A stretch of 64,000 nt of DNA from an uncultured Leptolyngbyaceae cyanobacterium (GCA_938023035.1 CALIDI010000026.1:1-64000); one strand, 5' to 3'. Positions 9,245 through 19,041 are shown, numbered from the stretch's first letter. The notes: generated by a model from the letters alone, not told the origin. Translations and numbers: made by a program.

Positions 9245-9988
9245 ATGGGTTATGGACTCTATCTCTACGGCATTTTCCCAGCTCCGGGACCTCAGGGCTT
9301 AGCCATCACCGGTTTAGATCAGCAGCCCGTGCAAACAAAACAAGTAGACGATTTTGTGTTTCTCTATTCCGAAGCCCAGCAAGACCGGTACCTGGCCAGT
9401 CGCAAAAACCTGTTAGGGCATGAGCGGGCGCTAGAGCAAGCAATGCAGGCAGGTTATCGCACCCTACTGCCGCTGCAATTTGGGTTGATTATTGCTGATT
9501 GGGGCGATGTTCAAGAACAACTCACCACTCCCTATGGGGATAGTCTCCAGCACCTTTTTAGCAAGCTAGATGGGAAGCGCGAGGTCGGGGTCAAAATCTT
9601 CTGGCAACAGGATAGCGAACTGCAAATGTTGTTGGAAGAAAAGCCAGACCTAAAAGCGCAGCGGGATAACTTGGAGGGAAAAAATCTGAGCATGGACGAG
9701 GTGGTGTCCATTGGTCAGGCAATTGAGCGATCGCTGGCAGAGCGCAAGCAATCGATTATTCAAGCATTTCGAGCAAGGTTAAACCCGTTTGCGGTGGAGG
9801 TGGTGGAAAACGACACCCTTACTGAATCAATGATCTATAATGCGGCTTACTTGATTGATTGGGAAGCCGAAGCTGACTTTGGTGCTCAAGTAGAAGACTT
9901 AGACCGGCAATTTAGCGATCGCCTCACGATTCGCTACAACAATTTCACCGCACCCTATAACTTTGCTCAGCTGGATCGGTTGGGCTAG
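9245..9988 (+). CDS. GvpF/GvpL-family gas vesicle protein, standing alone
   Basis: A 247-residue GvpF/GvpL-family protein. Family features are the N-terminal YGLYLYGIFPAPGPQGL, the segment RALEQAMQAGYRTLLPLQFG, the REVGVKIFW strand and the C-terminal MIYNAAYLIDW and FTAPYNFAQL motifs. In gas-vesicle clusters these proteins are accessory factors in shell assembly. Here there is no gvpA, gvpC, gvpN or other gvp gene within the window. The ATG at 9245 lies 39 bp after thrC, so the two may be cotranscribed. Family assignment is firm; role outside gas vesicles is unknown. Confidence 0.9.
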   Translation: MGYGLYLYGIFPAPGPQGLAITGLDQQPVQTKQVDDFVFLYSEAQQDRYLASRKNLLGHERALEQAMQAGYRTLLPLQFGLIIADWGDVQEQLTTPYGDSLQHLFSKLDGKREVGVKIFWQQDSELQMLLEEKPDLKAQRDNLEGKNLSMDEVVSIGQAIERSLAERKQSIIQAFRARLNPFAVEVVENDTLTESMIYNAAYLIDWEAEADFGAQVEDLDRQFSDRLTIRYNNFTAPYNFAQLDRLG

Positions 9989-10150
9989 TGCTGCTACGCG
10001 GAATGTATGTGCAATACAAGCAACATGTAAAATTCAAAGTGAACAATGCTGAGTGTATCCGTGTTACAAGCTTCCTGAATCGGCAAACGATTTCTGCCGG
10101 GTTTCCTAGTATCACCACGCAGAAGGCAAGCACAATTCACAGTACAATTG

Positions 10151-11026
10151 TTACCAATTGCGCCAGCCGCCAGCCGCCCTAGTTTGTTGCTGTAATTGGG
10201 GCGGGCGCGCTTGCAAAAGTGCCTGATAATCTTGACTGCTAGCCCAACGGTCGATTTCTTTTGCTCGTAAAACGGGAACAGGGTGAGTAAGTTGAGCCGT
10301 TGTCGCTTGTTTAAGCACCGCCCCCAGCTGATCCTGGCTAATGGCTTCATAGTCGCGGGCCTGTGCCAAAAAGGCATCTAAATTCAGTTGACTGGCCAGA
10401 GTTGGGGAGCCACCCGCCAATTTCATCAGCACAGACGCCACAACTCGCGGGTTTTGGGTCGCCAGCAGAGCAGCGCGATCGCAACTAAACTCAGCACAAC
10501 GCACCCACTCCAACAATTGAGCCTGGAGACTTTGGGCCAGCGCCATGCCAATCCCTGGGAGTTGTCCTGCGGCCAGCACCAATAAATTGGCCACAGTCAT
10601 GTAAACACTATGCTCACACTTGAGGTGACCCAGCTCATGGGCCAAAACTGCCTGAATTTCAAGTGGCGTTAGCAAGTCGATTAATGCCGTATGCACGACG
10701 ATAAACGGCTGGTGACCCCGCATCGCAAAGGTATAGGCATTGGGCACAGGGTGCTGCCGCACATAGAGTTGAGGAGGCTCTAGGTCTAAAACTTGGCAAG
10801 CTTCTAGGAGTAACTGGTGCAAATGGGGAAGTTGCTGCTCCCCCACGCGCACACTAGCCGCAATATTCTCTAGGTAAAAAAACTGCTCGGCAACGGAACC
10901 TAACAGACCGCGGATAGCCAGATCAAGCCCCGGTACACGCTTCAGATTAGCCGTCGCTTGCAAATCTAGAGGGTGGCGAAAATGATCAGAGCGCAAGCCC
11001 AGCAATAGGGTCTTAGGAATCGACAT
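10151..11026 (-). CDS. M48-family zinc metallopeptidase
   Basis: A 291-residue M48 (HtpX/Oma1-like) peptidase. The zinc motif HELGH is at residues 130-134 within VLAHELGHLKCEH, and the third ligand is the Glu of AEFSCDRAAL (about 179). A hydrophobic stretch follows the motif (about 143-170: ANLLVLAAGQLPGIGMALA), fitting membrane association. The N-terminal half with ANLKRVPGLDLAIR matches the family form common in cyanobacteria. Likely role is membrane protein quality control; substrates unknown. It converges on the gvpF-like gene. Confidence 0.9.
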   Translation of the reverse strand: MSIPKTLLLGLRSDHFRHPLDLQATANLKRVPGLDLAIRGLLGSVAEQFFYLENIAASVRVGEQQLPHLHQLLLEACQVLDLEPPQLYVRQHPVPNAYTFAMRGHQPFIVVHTALIDLLTPLEIQAVLAHELGHLKCEHSVYMTVANLLVLAAGQLPGIGMALAQSLQAQLLEWVRCAEFSCDRAALLATQNPRVVASVLMKLAGGSPTLASQLNLDAFLAQARDYEAISQDQLGAVLKQATTAQLTHPVPVLRAKEIDRWASSQDYQALLQARPPQLQQQTRAAGGWRNW

Positions 11027-11409
11027 GGGGCGATCGCCGTTAATAAACTCTTTACGCCAGTATAACGAGAGTAGAGCAAAAGTGGCGAAACCAAGCCTAG
11101 CTTAAACCAGCTACCCTTCTGGATAGATCGTGTCTGGATAGATCGTGTCTCTGAAAAACAGGGCGATAGCAAGCTAGAAAGCTTACCCAGTGTTAGTGGT
11201 TGAGCACCGGGTTTTATCCTCAGCTTTCTGCCCAAAGTGATAGAGAACCCTGCGTTGAGAAACTAGGATAGGGTTTCATTGAGTCCGCTGCGAGTGGATT
11301 GTGACCAGTCCTCCTGGTAGTCGCCTGGGTTGACCACTGCGGGTCGCTGCGCTTTGGCTGACGCTTCTGCTATATACTTTCGAGGGGAAAATCAACGGAT
11401 ACTAAGTAC
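11027..11409. other. Intergenic region between M48 peptidase and glmU
   Basis: Divergent 383-bp spacer that must hold the promoters of both flanking genes. Apart from the 15-bp tandem duplication at 11118 and a G/C-rich stretch around 11300-11370 (ACCACTGCGGGTCGCTGCG), no conserved element is obvious. Confidence 0.5.
11118..11147. repeat. 15-bp tandem duplication
   Basis: TCTGGATAGATCGTG occurs twice head to tail without mismatch (11118-11132 and 11133-11147) in the non-coding gap between the M48 peptidase and glmU. It is one of several such two-copy duplications in the intergenic DNA of this window. Confidence 0.9.
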
Positions 11410-12813
11410 ATGGTAGCGGTAGCAATCCTGGCGGCTGGTAAGGGAACAAGGATGCGGTCTGATCTCCCCAAAGTGCTGCATCGTCTGGGGGGCAAATCTC
11501 TGTTAGAGTGGGTCTTGACAAGTCTGGCTGACATTCAGCTAGCACGGCGACTCGTCATTGTTGGCTATCGCAGCGATCTCGTATGCGAAGCCCTGGCCCA
11601 TTCTGTGACGGCCGCCGGTCATCCTCCCCTGGAGTTTGTTGAGCAAACAGAACAACTGGGAACCGGTCACGCGGTACAACAACTCCTTCCCCACTTGCAG
11701 GGTTTCACGGGTGATTTGCTGATATTAAATGGGGACGTGCCGCTATTACGCACGGCAACTCTCAGTCATTTGCTCCAAATCCACCGGGATAGGGGCAATC
11801 CAGCTACAATTTTGACGGCCCATGTACCCGTCCCAAAGGGCTATGGGCGGGTGTTTTGCGATAGCCAAAATCTATTACAGCAGATTGTTGAAGATCGGGA
11901 TTGTACCGATGCCCAGAAACAAAATCGGCGAATTAATGCTGGGGTCTATTGTTTTCACTGGCCAGATCTGGCCGCAGTTTTGCCCCAACTCAAGTCCGAA
12001 AATGACCAAAAAGAGTATTACTTAACAGATGCTGTCAATTTTCTTAGCCCTGTAAATGTGGTCGATGTCGAAGACTATCGGGAAATTTTAGGCGTCAACG
12101 ATCGCAAACAACTCGCGACAGCTTACACCATTCTGCAAACCCGCATTAAAGACGATTGGATGCAGCGGGGGGTAACATTCATCGATCCAGACAGCACCAC
12201 AATTGATGATACGGTTCAACTGGAAACGGATGTGGTTGTTGAACCCCAAACCCACCTGCGTGGCCAGACCTTGATTCAGGCTGGTAGCCGAATTGGCCCC
12301 GGCAGCTTAATCGAAAATAGCCAAATCGGCAAGAATGTTACTGTGATGTTTTCGGTTGTGCTGAATAGCCGGGTTGCCGATGGCACCCGAGTTGGTCCCT
12401 ATGCCCATTTACGCGGTGGGGTAGAGACCGGCACCGGCTGCCGCATTGGCAACTTTGTCGAATTGAAGAATACAAAATTGGGCGATCGCACCAATGTTGC
12501 CCACCTTTCCTACCTGGGAGATACAACCACAGGAAATCAAGTCAACATTGGTGCCGGTACCATTACGGCAAACTACGATGGGGTCAACAAACATCCCACA
12601 ATTTTGGGCGATCGTGTTAAGACCGGTGCAAATACAGTTCTAGTTGCCCCCTTGACCATCGGCTCCGACGTGACGATCGCCGCTGGTTCAGCAGTGACAG
12701 AAAATGCACCAGATGATTGCTTAATCATTGCTCGCTCACGCCAGGTGATCAAGCCGGGTTGGCGGCTACAATCCTCATCGGCAGCAGACCCTAAATCGGC
12801 AGACCCTAAGTAA
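11410..12813 (+). CDS. glmU: Bifunctional GlmU: UDP-GlcNAc pyrophosphorylase / glucosamine-1-P acetyltransferase
   Basis: Makes UDP-N-acetylglucosamine for peptidoglycan and lipopolysaccharide. The N-terminal uridylyltransferase has [18 protein letters not shown] and the ligand loop [14 protein letters not shown]. The C-terminal half is a left-handed beta-helix of hexapeptide repeats, with the acetyltransferase segment [15 protein letters not shown]. Length is 467 residues, normal apart from a short polar tail containing two copies of ADPKS. The ATG at 11410 directly precedes the catalytic N-terminus. Confidence 0.97.
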   Translation: MVAVAILAAGKGTRMRSDLPKVLHRLGGKSLLEWVLTSLADIQLARRLVIVGYRSDLVCEALAHSVTAAGHPPLEFVEQTEQLGTGHAVQQLLPHLQGFTGDLLILNGDVPLLRTATLSHLLQIHRDRGNPATILTAHVPVPKGYGRVFCDSQNLLQQIVEDRDCTDAQKQNRRINAGVYCFHWPDLAAVLPQLKSENDQKEYYLTDAVNFLSPVNVVDVEDYREILGVNDRKQLATAYTILQTRIKDDWMQRGVTFIDPDSTTIDDTVQLETDVVVEPQTHLRGQTLIQAGSRIGPGSLIENSQIGKNVTVMFSVVLNSRVADGTRVGPYAHLRGGVETGTGCRIGNFVELKNTKLGDRTNVAHLSYLGDTTTGNQVNIGAGTITANYDGVNKHPTILGDRVKTGANTVLVAPLTIGSDVTIAAGSAVTENAPDDCLIIARSRQVIKPGWRLQSSSAADPKSADPK

Positions 12814-13414
12814 AACAGGTAAGACAGTTAAAGCAACGTCTTGTCACCATAGCCACCTGATTGAGGACGGGGTCCAGGAGTTTCACCCCTGGCTGGGGCC
12901 AATGCCCCCAATCTCCTCACCGCCAATAAACCCAGCAACCTGGCGATAGCCGTACCTGAGAAACAGCCTCAAATGCTCAGCAAGATTGCCCGAAGTTCCT
13001 AGTATTCCTCCGGATAGTGGGCACTGGGCTGTGTTTTTTTTGAAATTTGGGAAATCTAAACCTATTGTTTTCGTTTGTCAGTTCTGGGAAAGATCGACTC
13101 TGTCCAGCCGCTTTTCGAGGCGGTCAGCTTGTTACCATCGTCTGGCATTCTGAGCTTCATCCCTCCCACCTTTGTGTATGGTGGATGAGCGCGCAGTACA
13201 AACGAAGGTCAGGATGAGATGCAACGATGAAACCCCTGAACTCCCAGTCGGGGCTGATGTTTCATCTCTCCTTTTTGTCAAACCGTACTGACACTTTTGC
13301 ATCGTGTTATGTAGGGGGCAGAAGTCCCAGCAAAATCACTCAATTTCGACTGGTTACTGAGTCAGATCTTCAGCAGCAAACCACCGATCTTATCTTTCCT
13401 ATTTCACAATAGCC
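12814..13414. other. Intergenic region with several hairpins upstream of the CHASE2-GGDEF gene
   Basis: A 600-bp gap with no convincing gene but several inverted repeats. TGGGG/CCCCA at 12894-12910, just after glmU, could be a 3'-end hairpin, although no T-run follows. CCGC/GCGG lies around 13110-13125. CCACC/GGTGG, flanked by TCAT/ATGA, spans 13157-13188. A long hairpin with a T-run is annotated separately. The concentration of structure suggests a structured leader or a small RNA. Confidence 0.5.
13226..13276 (+). terminator. Intrinsic-terminator-like hairpin 140 bp before a diguanylate cyclase gene
   Basis: Perfect 8-bp arms GATGAAAC (13226-13233) and GTTTCATC (13259-13266) enclose a smaller CCCC/GGGG pairing, followed by a T-run at 13272-13276. 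The shape is that of a plus-strand Rho-independent terminator. It lies too far from glmU (410 bp) to be its simple end, so it may close a small RNA or act as an attenuator ahead of the gene at 13415. Confidence 0.55.
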
Positions 13415-15619
13415 ATGCTAAGTAAGCGCTTCTCGTTATTCAGGAATGTATGGCATCAACTGCATCAAAGACAGCGTTCCCTGTTTACGGCATTTGGGGT
13501 CACGGGTTGCATTTTTCTATTGCGTAGCTTTGGTTGGCTTGAAGTCTGGGAATTAGCGATTTTAGATCAGAGCTTTCGCTTACGTCCACTAGAGCCTGTG
13601 GATGAACGCATTGTGCTGGTTGGGATTGAAGAGTCCGATTTAAGAAAGCTGCAGCGGTTTCCGATTCCTGATGGAGTGATGGCTGACCTGCTTCGGAAGC
13701 TGAAAACCTACCAACCTAGAGCCATTGGTCTGGATATTTATCGCGACTTACCTGTTGAACCAGGGCATCAGGAGTTACTCCAAATTTATCGAACGACCCC
13801 GCATTTGATTGGTATTCAACAAATTAAAGATTCGCGCAGTCAAGGGGTGCTGCCACCACCCATTTTAGCGGCTCATAATCGGGTTGGGTTTAACAATTTG
13901 GTTCACGATCCTGATAGTAAAGTGCGACGCGGCTTACTCTACTGGGAAGTGGATGGCAAAAGTTACCAAAGTTTTGCGTTGAAGTTAGCGCTGATCTACC
14001 TCAAAGCTGAAGCAATAGACCCAGCAAGCAGCGCAGATGGGTTAAATCAACTACAGTTGGGTAAAGCCGTATTCCCCATCTTTACGGCTAATAGTGGCGG
14101 CTATGCCAATGCGGATGATGGCGGCTATCAGTTCTTAGCAAATCTGCGGGGGCCTGCAAACCGATTTCCTCGGGTTTCTTTATCGCAGGTGTTAGAAGGA
14201 AAGGTCAAGCCAGACTTGTTTCGCGATCGCATTGTCTTAATTGGCTCAACCGCCATTAGCCTGAAAGACTACTTCTACACCTCGTACAGCAGCAGCGCGC
14301 CTGGCTCCCACGAGCTAGAACCCATGTCAGGAGTTGAATTGCAGGCAAACCTGATTAGTCAAATTATTAGCGCAGCCTTGGATGGACGGCCCATGATTCA
14401 GGTTTGGCCCGAACCGGCTGAGTGGCTCTGGATCTTTGCCTGGATCTGGCTAGGTGCAGCGGTTGCTTGGCGGTTGCGATCGCCGCTGAAAACGGCAGCC
14501 ATGATTGTTTTGGCAACCCTCTGCTTAGGGGGAGTCACCTACAGCACGTTTCTCTTGGGCTGGTGGATTCCGCTAATGCCTGCGGCCATTGGTCTGGTTG
14601 CGGCTGCAATCGTCATCATTGCCCATTTTGCCTACTTAGAAGAAGAGTTAAAACGTTCTAAGGAGTTTCTCCATAGCATTATCAACACGATTCCTGATCC
14701 CATCTATGTTAAAGACCAACAGCATCGCCTGATTGTCATCAATCAAGCCTTTTGCCAACTCCTCGGTTTCAAGACAACTGACATTGATCAAAACTCCAAT
14801 CCTTCCATTCAAGACTTACTCACTAATGCATTTAACGCCTCCCAAGATCAGCTCGTTTTTACTACCCGACAAGCATCGGAAACCGAGGCAAGTTTGCTAA
14901 ACTCAGCTGGGGTCATGCGCCAAGTTGCGATCAAGCGATCGCTGCATCAAGATGCGGCGGGCAATACCTTTCTAGTGGGAGTGATGCACGACATCACCGA
15001 ACGTAAACGAATGGAAGAAGAATTGAAACGGACAGCCGCTGAATTGGTGCGATCAAATCAAGAGTTACAACAGTCTGCCAACCGGTTACAGTACCAAGCC
15101 ACCCATGATCCCCTCACAGGGCTACCCAACCGCCATTTGTTTGAAGAACGGCTCACCCAATCCCTAATCTGGGCCGCTGAAAACAATCAAAAGGTTGCAC
15201 TGCTCTTCCTTGACCTGGATGGGTTTAAGTTAATCAATGATACATGGGGACATGATATCGGCGATTTATTGCTCAAAGCCGTTGCTCAACGATTAACCCG
15301 CTGTTTGCGTGGCAGTGACACCGTTGCCCGTCTAGGCGGTGACGAATTTACAGTAATCTTACCAGCGATTCCCTCCGTTGCCGATGCAGCCAGAGTTGCC
15401 GAAAAAATTCTGCACACAATCACTCAAGCCCTTACGATTGGCGGTCATGTCATCTACGTAACCTCTAGCATTGGTGTTAGCCTTTACCCCCACTCTGGAA
15501 GGGATGTTGAAACGCTAGTTAAAGCTGCTGACAATGCCATGTACCAGGCCAAAGGGCAAGGAAAGAACCGCTACTTGATTGATGCCCCAACTTCAACTGT
15601 GATAGAGATGGAAGCCTAG
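13415..15619 (+). CDS. CHASE2-PAS-GGDEF diguanylate cyclase
   Basis: Membrane-anchored 734-residue sensor making cyclic di-GMP. An N-terminal helix (about 23-40) leads to a CHASE2 sensor domain (about 45-320; DQSFRLRPLEPVDERIVLVGI, later DRIVLIGSTA), then three membrane helices (about 338-405). A PAS domain (about 415-530) and a short coiled linker follow, then GGDEF (about 560-722). The active site GGDEF is intact at 641-645, and an allosteric inhibition site RGSD is at 632-635, five residues upstream as expected. There is no EAL domain, so it should only synthesise the messenger. Confidence 0.95.
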   Translation: MLSKRFSLFRNVWHQLHQRQRSLFTAFGVTGCIFLLRSFGWLEVWELAILDQSFRLRPLEPVDERIVLVGIEESDLRKLQRFPIPDGVMADLLRKLKTYQPRAIGLDIYRDLPVEPGHQELLQIYRTTPHLIGIQQIKDSRSQGVLPPPILAAHNRVGFNNLVHDPDSKVRRGLLYWEVDGKSYQSFALKLALIYLKAEAIDPASSADGLNQLQLGKAVFPIFTANSGGYANADDGGYQFLANLRGPANRFPRVSLSQVLEGKVKPDLFRDRIVLIGSTAISLKDYFYTSYSSSAPGSHELEPMSGVELQANLISQIISAALDGRPMIQVWPEPAEWLWIFAWIWLGAAVAWRLRSPLKTAAMIVLATLCLGGVTYSTFLLGWWIPLMPAAIGLVAAAIVIIAHFAYLEEELKRSKEFLHSIINTIPDPIYVKDQQHRLIVINQAFCQLLGFKTTDIDQNSNPSIQDLLTNAFNASQDQLVFTTRQASETEASLLNSAGVMRQVAIKRSLHQDAAGNTFLVGVMHDITERKRMEEELKRTAAELVRSNQELQQSANRLQYQATHDPLTGLPNRHLFEERLTQSLIWAAENNQKVALLFLDLDGFKLINDTWGHDIGDLLLKAVAQRLTRCLRGSDTVARLGGDEFTVILPAIPSVADAARVAEKILHTITQALTIGGHVIYVTSSIGVSLYPHSGRDVETLVKAADNAMYQAKGQGKNRYLIDAPTSTVIEMEA

Positions 15620-15697
15620 TTGACAAATGCCCTGCAACAATGGAAGAAGCGACACAAACAGCTTTTGCCATCATGAATCCGCGATCGCCAGGCATCT

Positions 15698-16138
15698 CTA
15701 TGCCATAACCAAGTTCTCACCAACTTCAGAAAACTCCCGCTCTCCAAAAATGGCAGCGGCATTACGGTAGAACTTAAACTCCAGCAAATTGTAGAAGGGA
15801 TCTTCAAGAAAGAAGGTACGGTGCTCCAGAGGCATTCCAGGAAAGCGGTGCTTTGGCTCAACCGCAAAGGTCAAATTGTGCTGCTGCGCCCTTGCTAACA
15901 AAGCTTCCCAATCTGCTTCTACTGGAAAAACTAGGCCAAAGTGCCGTGGGTAAATACCTTTTTGGGGGGTTAAAGGCTCAGGGGTAACATGGGCTACTAG
16001 CTGATGCCCATAAAGATTCAAGATCACGGAGACAGGGCTTTCTCGCCCAATCTCGCAACCCAAGCCAGCACTGTAAAACGCTTTTGTTTGAGGGATATTG
16101 TTAACCGGAAATGCCAAATGGAATAGAACTTGACTCAT
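15698..16138 (-). CDS. VOC-superfamily (glyoxalase-like) protein
   Basis: A 146-residue vicinal-oxygen-chelate fold protein. It begins MSQVLFHLAFPVNNI with the typical first metal-site His (H7), continues FYSAGLGCEIGR, and ends with FFLEDPFYNLLEFKFY carrying the C-terminal Glu. The frame opens at 16237, but the added residues have no family match and the ATG at 16138 starts the fold. Members range from lyases to dioxygenases, so the substrate is unknown. Confidence 0.87.
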   Translation of the reverse strand: MSQVLFHLAFPVNNIPQTKAFYSAGLGCEIGRESPVSVILNLYGHQLVAHVTPEPLTPQKGIYPRHFGLVFPVEADWEALLARAQQHNLTFAVEPKHRFPGMPLEHRTFFLEDPFYNLLEFKFYRNAAAIFGEREFSEVGENLVMA

Positions 16139-16201
16139 AGGTAAAAATCGAAGGTAGAGTGGCAAAATTATAAAATGTGTTGTTATCGTCAGCCTGGTCA
16201 A

Positions 16202-16231
16202 AGCGAGGTATAACACAGCGAGGTGTAACAG
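16202..16231. repeat. 15-bp imperfect tandem duplication
   Basis: AGCGAGGTATAACAC (16202-16216) is followed immediately by AGCGAGGTGTAACAG (16217-16231), 13 of 15 bases identical, just upstream of the VOC gene's chosen start. Confidence 0.8.
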
Positions 16232-16373
16232 AGTCATTGCCCGACAGCACCGATAACTTGGCCCCTAGCGGGGCAGTTTGTCTCTAGCTTCGCCAAACAC
16301 TGTAACCCCAACTTTCTCCTGTTTCAGGTTCTCCTAAGTAGACGGCATATAGCGATACCAGGACAAAAGGCTC

Positions 16374-17201
16374 ATGAACTTTGCTGTACTGACTCTGTCG
16401 CTAATAGCGGCTTTGGGCCTTGCATCTATCAGCACTGAAGCCCTGCTACCATGGGCAGTTGCTGGAATCATCAACACAATCTTAGCGGCGATCGCTCTGG
16501 CTGCGCCCAAAAAGCTGTTAACCCTCACTGGAATTTTACACGGCTGGTTTCTGGGAGTCTTAATTTGGGGAAGCCTCGGCTGGCAGGGCTACCTGGTCGT
16601 GATCATGTATTTTCTCGTGGGTTCTGCGGTCACGCGCGTTGGCATTGCCACCAAAGAAGCGGCTGGCATTGCTGAAAAGCGCTCTGGGGCAAGGGGGCCG
16701 GAGAATGTCTGGGGGTCAGCCCTGACAGCGGCCCTTTGTGCGTTAGGGGTGGGGGTGGTACGGGCTGTGGCACCAGCAATCGCCCTCTGGCTGGTACCAT
16801 TACTGCTGTTAGGGTATGTGGCGAGCTTTAGCACCAAGTTATCGGATACCTGCGCCAGCGAAATCGGCAAAGCCTACGGCAAGCGGACTTTTTTAATTAC
16901 CACCCTACAGCCCGTCCCCCCCGGAACTGAGGGAGCCATTAGCCTGGAGGGAACTCTAGCAGGGATGGTGGCCTCTTTTGCGATCGCGATCGCAGGGTGG
17001 GCCGTGGGTTTCATTTCTCCGTTGGGTATTGCTATCTGTGTGCTGGCAGCTTTTATCGCCACTCATCTAGAAAGTGTGATCGGGGCTACCCTCCAAACGC
17101 GGTTCGCCTGGCTGACCAATGAAGTCGTGAATGGCATCAACACCTTGATTGGAGCCAGCGTCGCGATCGCAGTTGCCTTAGCGATCGCCCACTGGATCTA
17201 G
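16374..17201 (+). CDS. DUF92 membrane protein (VTE6-like, putative phytyl-phosphate kinase)
   Basis: A 275-residue membrane protein with about six to seven helices, belonging to the DUF92/TIGR00297 family. Signature segments are the loop GIAEKRSGARGPENVWGSA, the helix FSTKLSDTCASEIGKAYG and the polar loop TTLQPVPPGTEGAISLEGT. The plant homologue VTE6 phosphorylates phytyl phosphate in salvage of chlorophyll phytol for tocopherol synthesis, and cyanobacterial members are thought to do the same. The family is clear; the specific activity here is inferred. Confidence 0.85.
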   Translation: MNFAVLTLSLIAALGLASISTEALLPWAVAGIINTILAAIALAAPKKLLTLTGILHGWFLGVLIWGSLGWQGYLVVIMYFLVGSAVTRVGIATKEAAGIAEKRSGARGPENVWGSALTAALCALGVGVVRAVAPAIALWLVPLLLLGYVASFSTKLSDTCASEIGKAYGKRTFLITTLQPVPPGTEGAISLEGTLAGMVASFAIAIAGWAVGFISPLGIAICVLAAFIATHLESVIGATLQTRFAWLTNEVVNGINTLIGASVAIAVALAIAHWI

Positions 17202-17365
17202 CACACGCTCTCAAATGCGCTCTAAGGCAAGCAACGAATATCAGGGCTCAAGATTCAAGAATCAAAACAAAAAACAGCCCAAGCAAAGCCTTCAAACCGT
17301 TCGATTGTCCTCACCAGCTCATCGACGGCCATGGATAAGCGAGGGTTGATTTTCACACCAACCCC

Positions 17366-18532
17366 TTAAACTGACGGCACAGCCGGTAACTGCTGACTTT
17401 CGTCATAGCTACCTAAGTTCCCCGGATCAATCGTTCCCAGGGTCAAAAATCGGAACGTTTCTTGATACAGACTTTTCCAATACCGGTTGCTCATATTTTG
17501 GCTAACTTCAGTAGGATCAACCATCGGGTGTGGCACAAACATATCCTGTTCATAGAAAAAGAACTGGTGCCCTCGACTGGTGCCCCCAATCAGGTCAAAG
17601 AAGCGCCGATTAGTAGGAATATCGGCTGCATCTTCATTCGCGGTTAACACCATGAACGTGGGAGTATTGCGGAGGGATTGCAGCGATGCTGGACTCATCA
17701 CCTCACTACTGCCAAAACGGTTGGCGGCAGTTAGACAACCCACTGGAAACTGTAAGTCAGGATCCCAGCCCGATTCCTTAATATCTAGAGGCCCCGCCAA
17801 ATTGACATACTTCAAATTATCGTCTCCGTAAATGCGCAGCAATGGGGCATAGGCCACAACTCGTTTAATTCGATCTGGGCGGGCAGCCGCCAAACCCAAC
17901 GCCACAGAGCCGCCTACTGAGAGGCCCACTGTATAAATCTCGCCAGGCATCGCCGCCAATTCATTCAGCCGGGCCTCTGCATCGGTTAAAAACTCCCGGT
18001 GGGAGGAGATGAAATAGGTGTCGAAATCAGGGTCATCGGGACTTTGAATCGCTTTGGCAATGTCTAGCAGGCGCGGTTCAATTTTGAGCAAGCGGGTGGT
18101 TAATGCAATTTGCTCATTCAGGTTGGGATGGGTAAACCCCGTGGGACTGTTGGCAATATTGGTTAAATAGGTTTGCAACACCGGGTCTCGTTGCACTTTT
18201 GCCTTGAGTGGTTCCGCAATTTCTGGCTTTAGATCCACCTGGGGCCAGTTTTTGGCAGGGTTGATATAAACATGGCCAGCGATCGCCGGTTGATAGACAT
18301 TAAACCCATTGAGAAACAAATAATCAGCCAGCCGCCACATTTGGTGAGGTTTGGCACTAAACCCATGGAAGATCATCACCGTTCCCCGAATGGGTTGCCC
18401 CGGCTCATGAAACAGGTAATAGGGATAGGCCCCAACCCGCCGTTCTGGATGCCGGTCAATCTGGTAAATGTAACGATCAATCTGCTGCCTTGTCTGCTCG
18501 ATGTGATCCCTTGTGGGGGTAACCTGAGGCAT
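17366..18532 (-). CDS. Alpha/beta hydrolase
   Basis: A 388-residue alpha/beta-hydrolase-fold protein. The oxyanion-region segment GTVMIFHGFSAKPHQMWRLA and the nucleophile elbow GLSVGG in IYTVGLSVGGSVALGLAAA are visible. The frame opens at 18655, but family-like sequence begins after the ATG at 18532 (MPQVTPTRDHIEQT). No signal peptide or lipobox is seen. The long cap between the two motifs is unusual for small esterases. Substrate unknown. Confidence 0.82.
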   Translation of the reverse strand: MPQVTPTRDHIEQTRQQIDRYIYQIDRHPERRVGAYPYYLFHEPGQPIRGTVMIFHGFSAKPHQMWRLADYLFLNGFNVYQPAIAGHVYINPAKNWPQVDLKPEIAEPLKAKVQRDPVLQTYLTNIANSPTGFTHPNLNEQIALTTRLLKIEPRLLDIAKAIQSPDDPDFDTYFISSHREFLTDAEARLNELAAMPGEIYTVGLSVGGSVALGLAAARPDRIKRVVAYAPLLRIYGDDNLKYVNLAGPLDIKESGWDPDLQFPVGCLTAANRFGSSEVMSPASLQSLRNTPTFMVLTANEDAADIPTNRRFFDLIGGTSRGHQFFFYEQDMFVPHPMVDPTEVSQNMSNRYWKSLYQETFRFLTLGTIDPGNLGSYDESQQLPAVPSV

Positions 18533-19010
18533 GGTACTCGCTCCTAAATAGTCGATAGATGGGAGAGGGAAGGGTGTTGACGGTCTCAGCTTTGAGGGTT
18601 TACTTAGACTTGGCTTAATGTGACCCTGTACCAACCTCACCAGAAGGGCAGGCACACCAAACTCTCAGATTTTCTGGGGGGCACCTTTGCCATCCATCCT
18701 TCAGCCTGAGAAGTGCTGCTTCCTCAATATGAGGGATACCTGAAATCCATCATGGTGGTCTACCTGGCCAGTTTGGATCTGGGGCGTGGGTCAGTTTGTC
18801 GAACGATTAGCGATTTTGGTAGCCGCTGCCCAGCAGGGCCAAGTCTGCAATCGGGTATCTGCCGCAGTCTTTGTTGAAATTGGCATCATCTTGTTGCAAC
18901 CAACACCATTGGGTCTTGCATTCTGGGGGATTAGAGGGTGAGCGTTGTATCGTTCCCTCCAATCTACAACTGTGGCTAGCCAGATTCCCTAAGGAAAAAA
19001 CAGGGATTTT

Positions 19011-19026
19011 TCACTCAATCGAGTGA
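19011..19026. repeat. Short perfect hairpin TCACTC/GAGTGA
   Basis: TCACTC (19011-19016) and GAGTGA (19021-19026) are separated by four bases, downstream of apcD. On the minus strand it is followed by A-rich then T-rich sequence, so it may be part of a transcript end. Confidence 0.5.
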
Positions 19027-19041
19027 TGGCTCATTGCAAAA

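Noticed and set aside
13227-13412. 61-codon frame before the diguanylate cyclase
   Set aside because: Spans the terminator-like hairpin and has no recognisable protein; the RNA structure explains the sequence better.
12814-13414. c-di-GMP riboswitch ahead of the GGDEF gene
   Set aside because: The conserved GEMM-I core sequences as I know them are not present; only general hairpins are seen.
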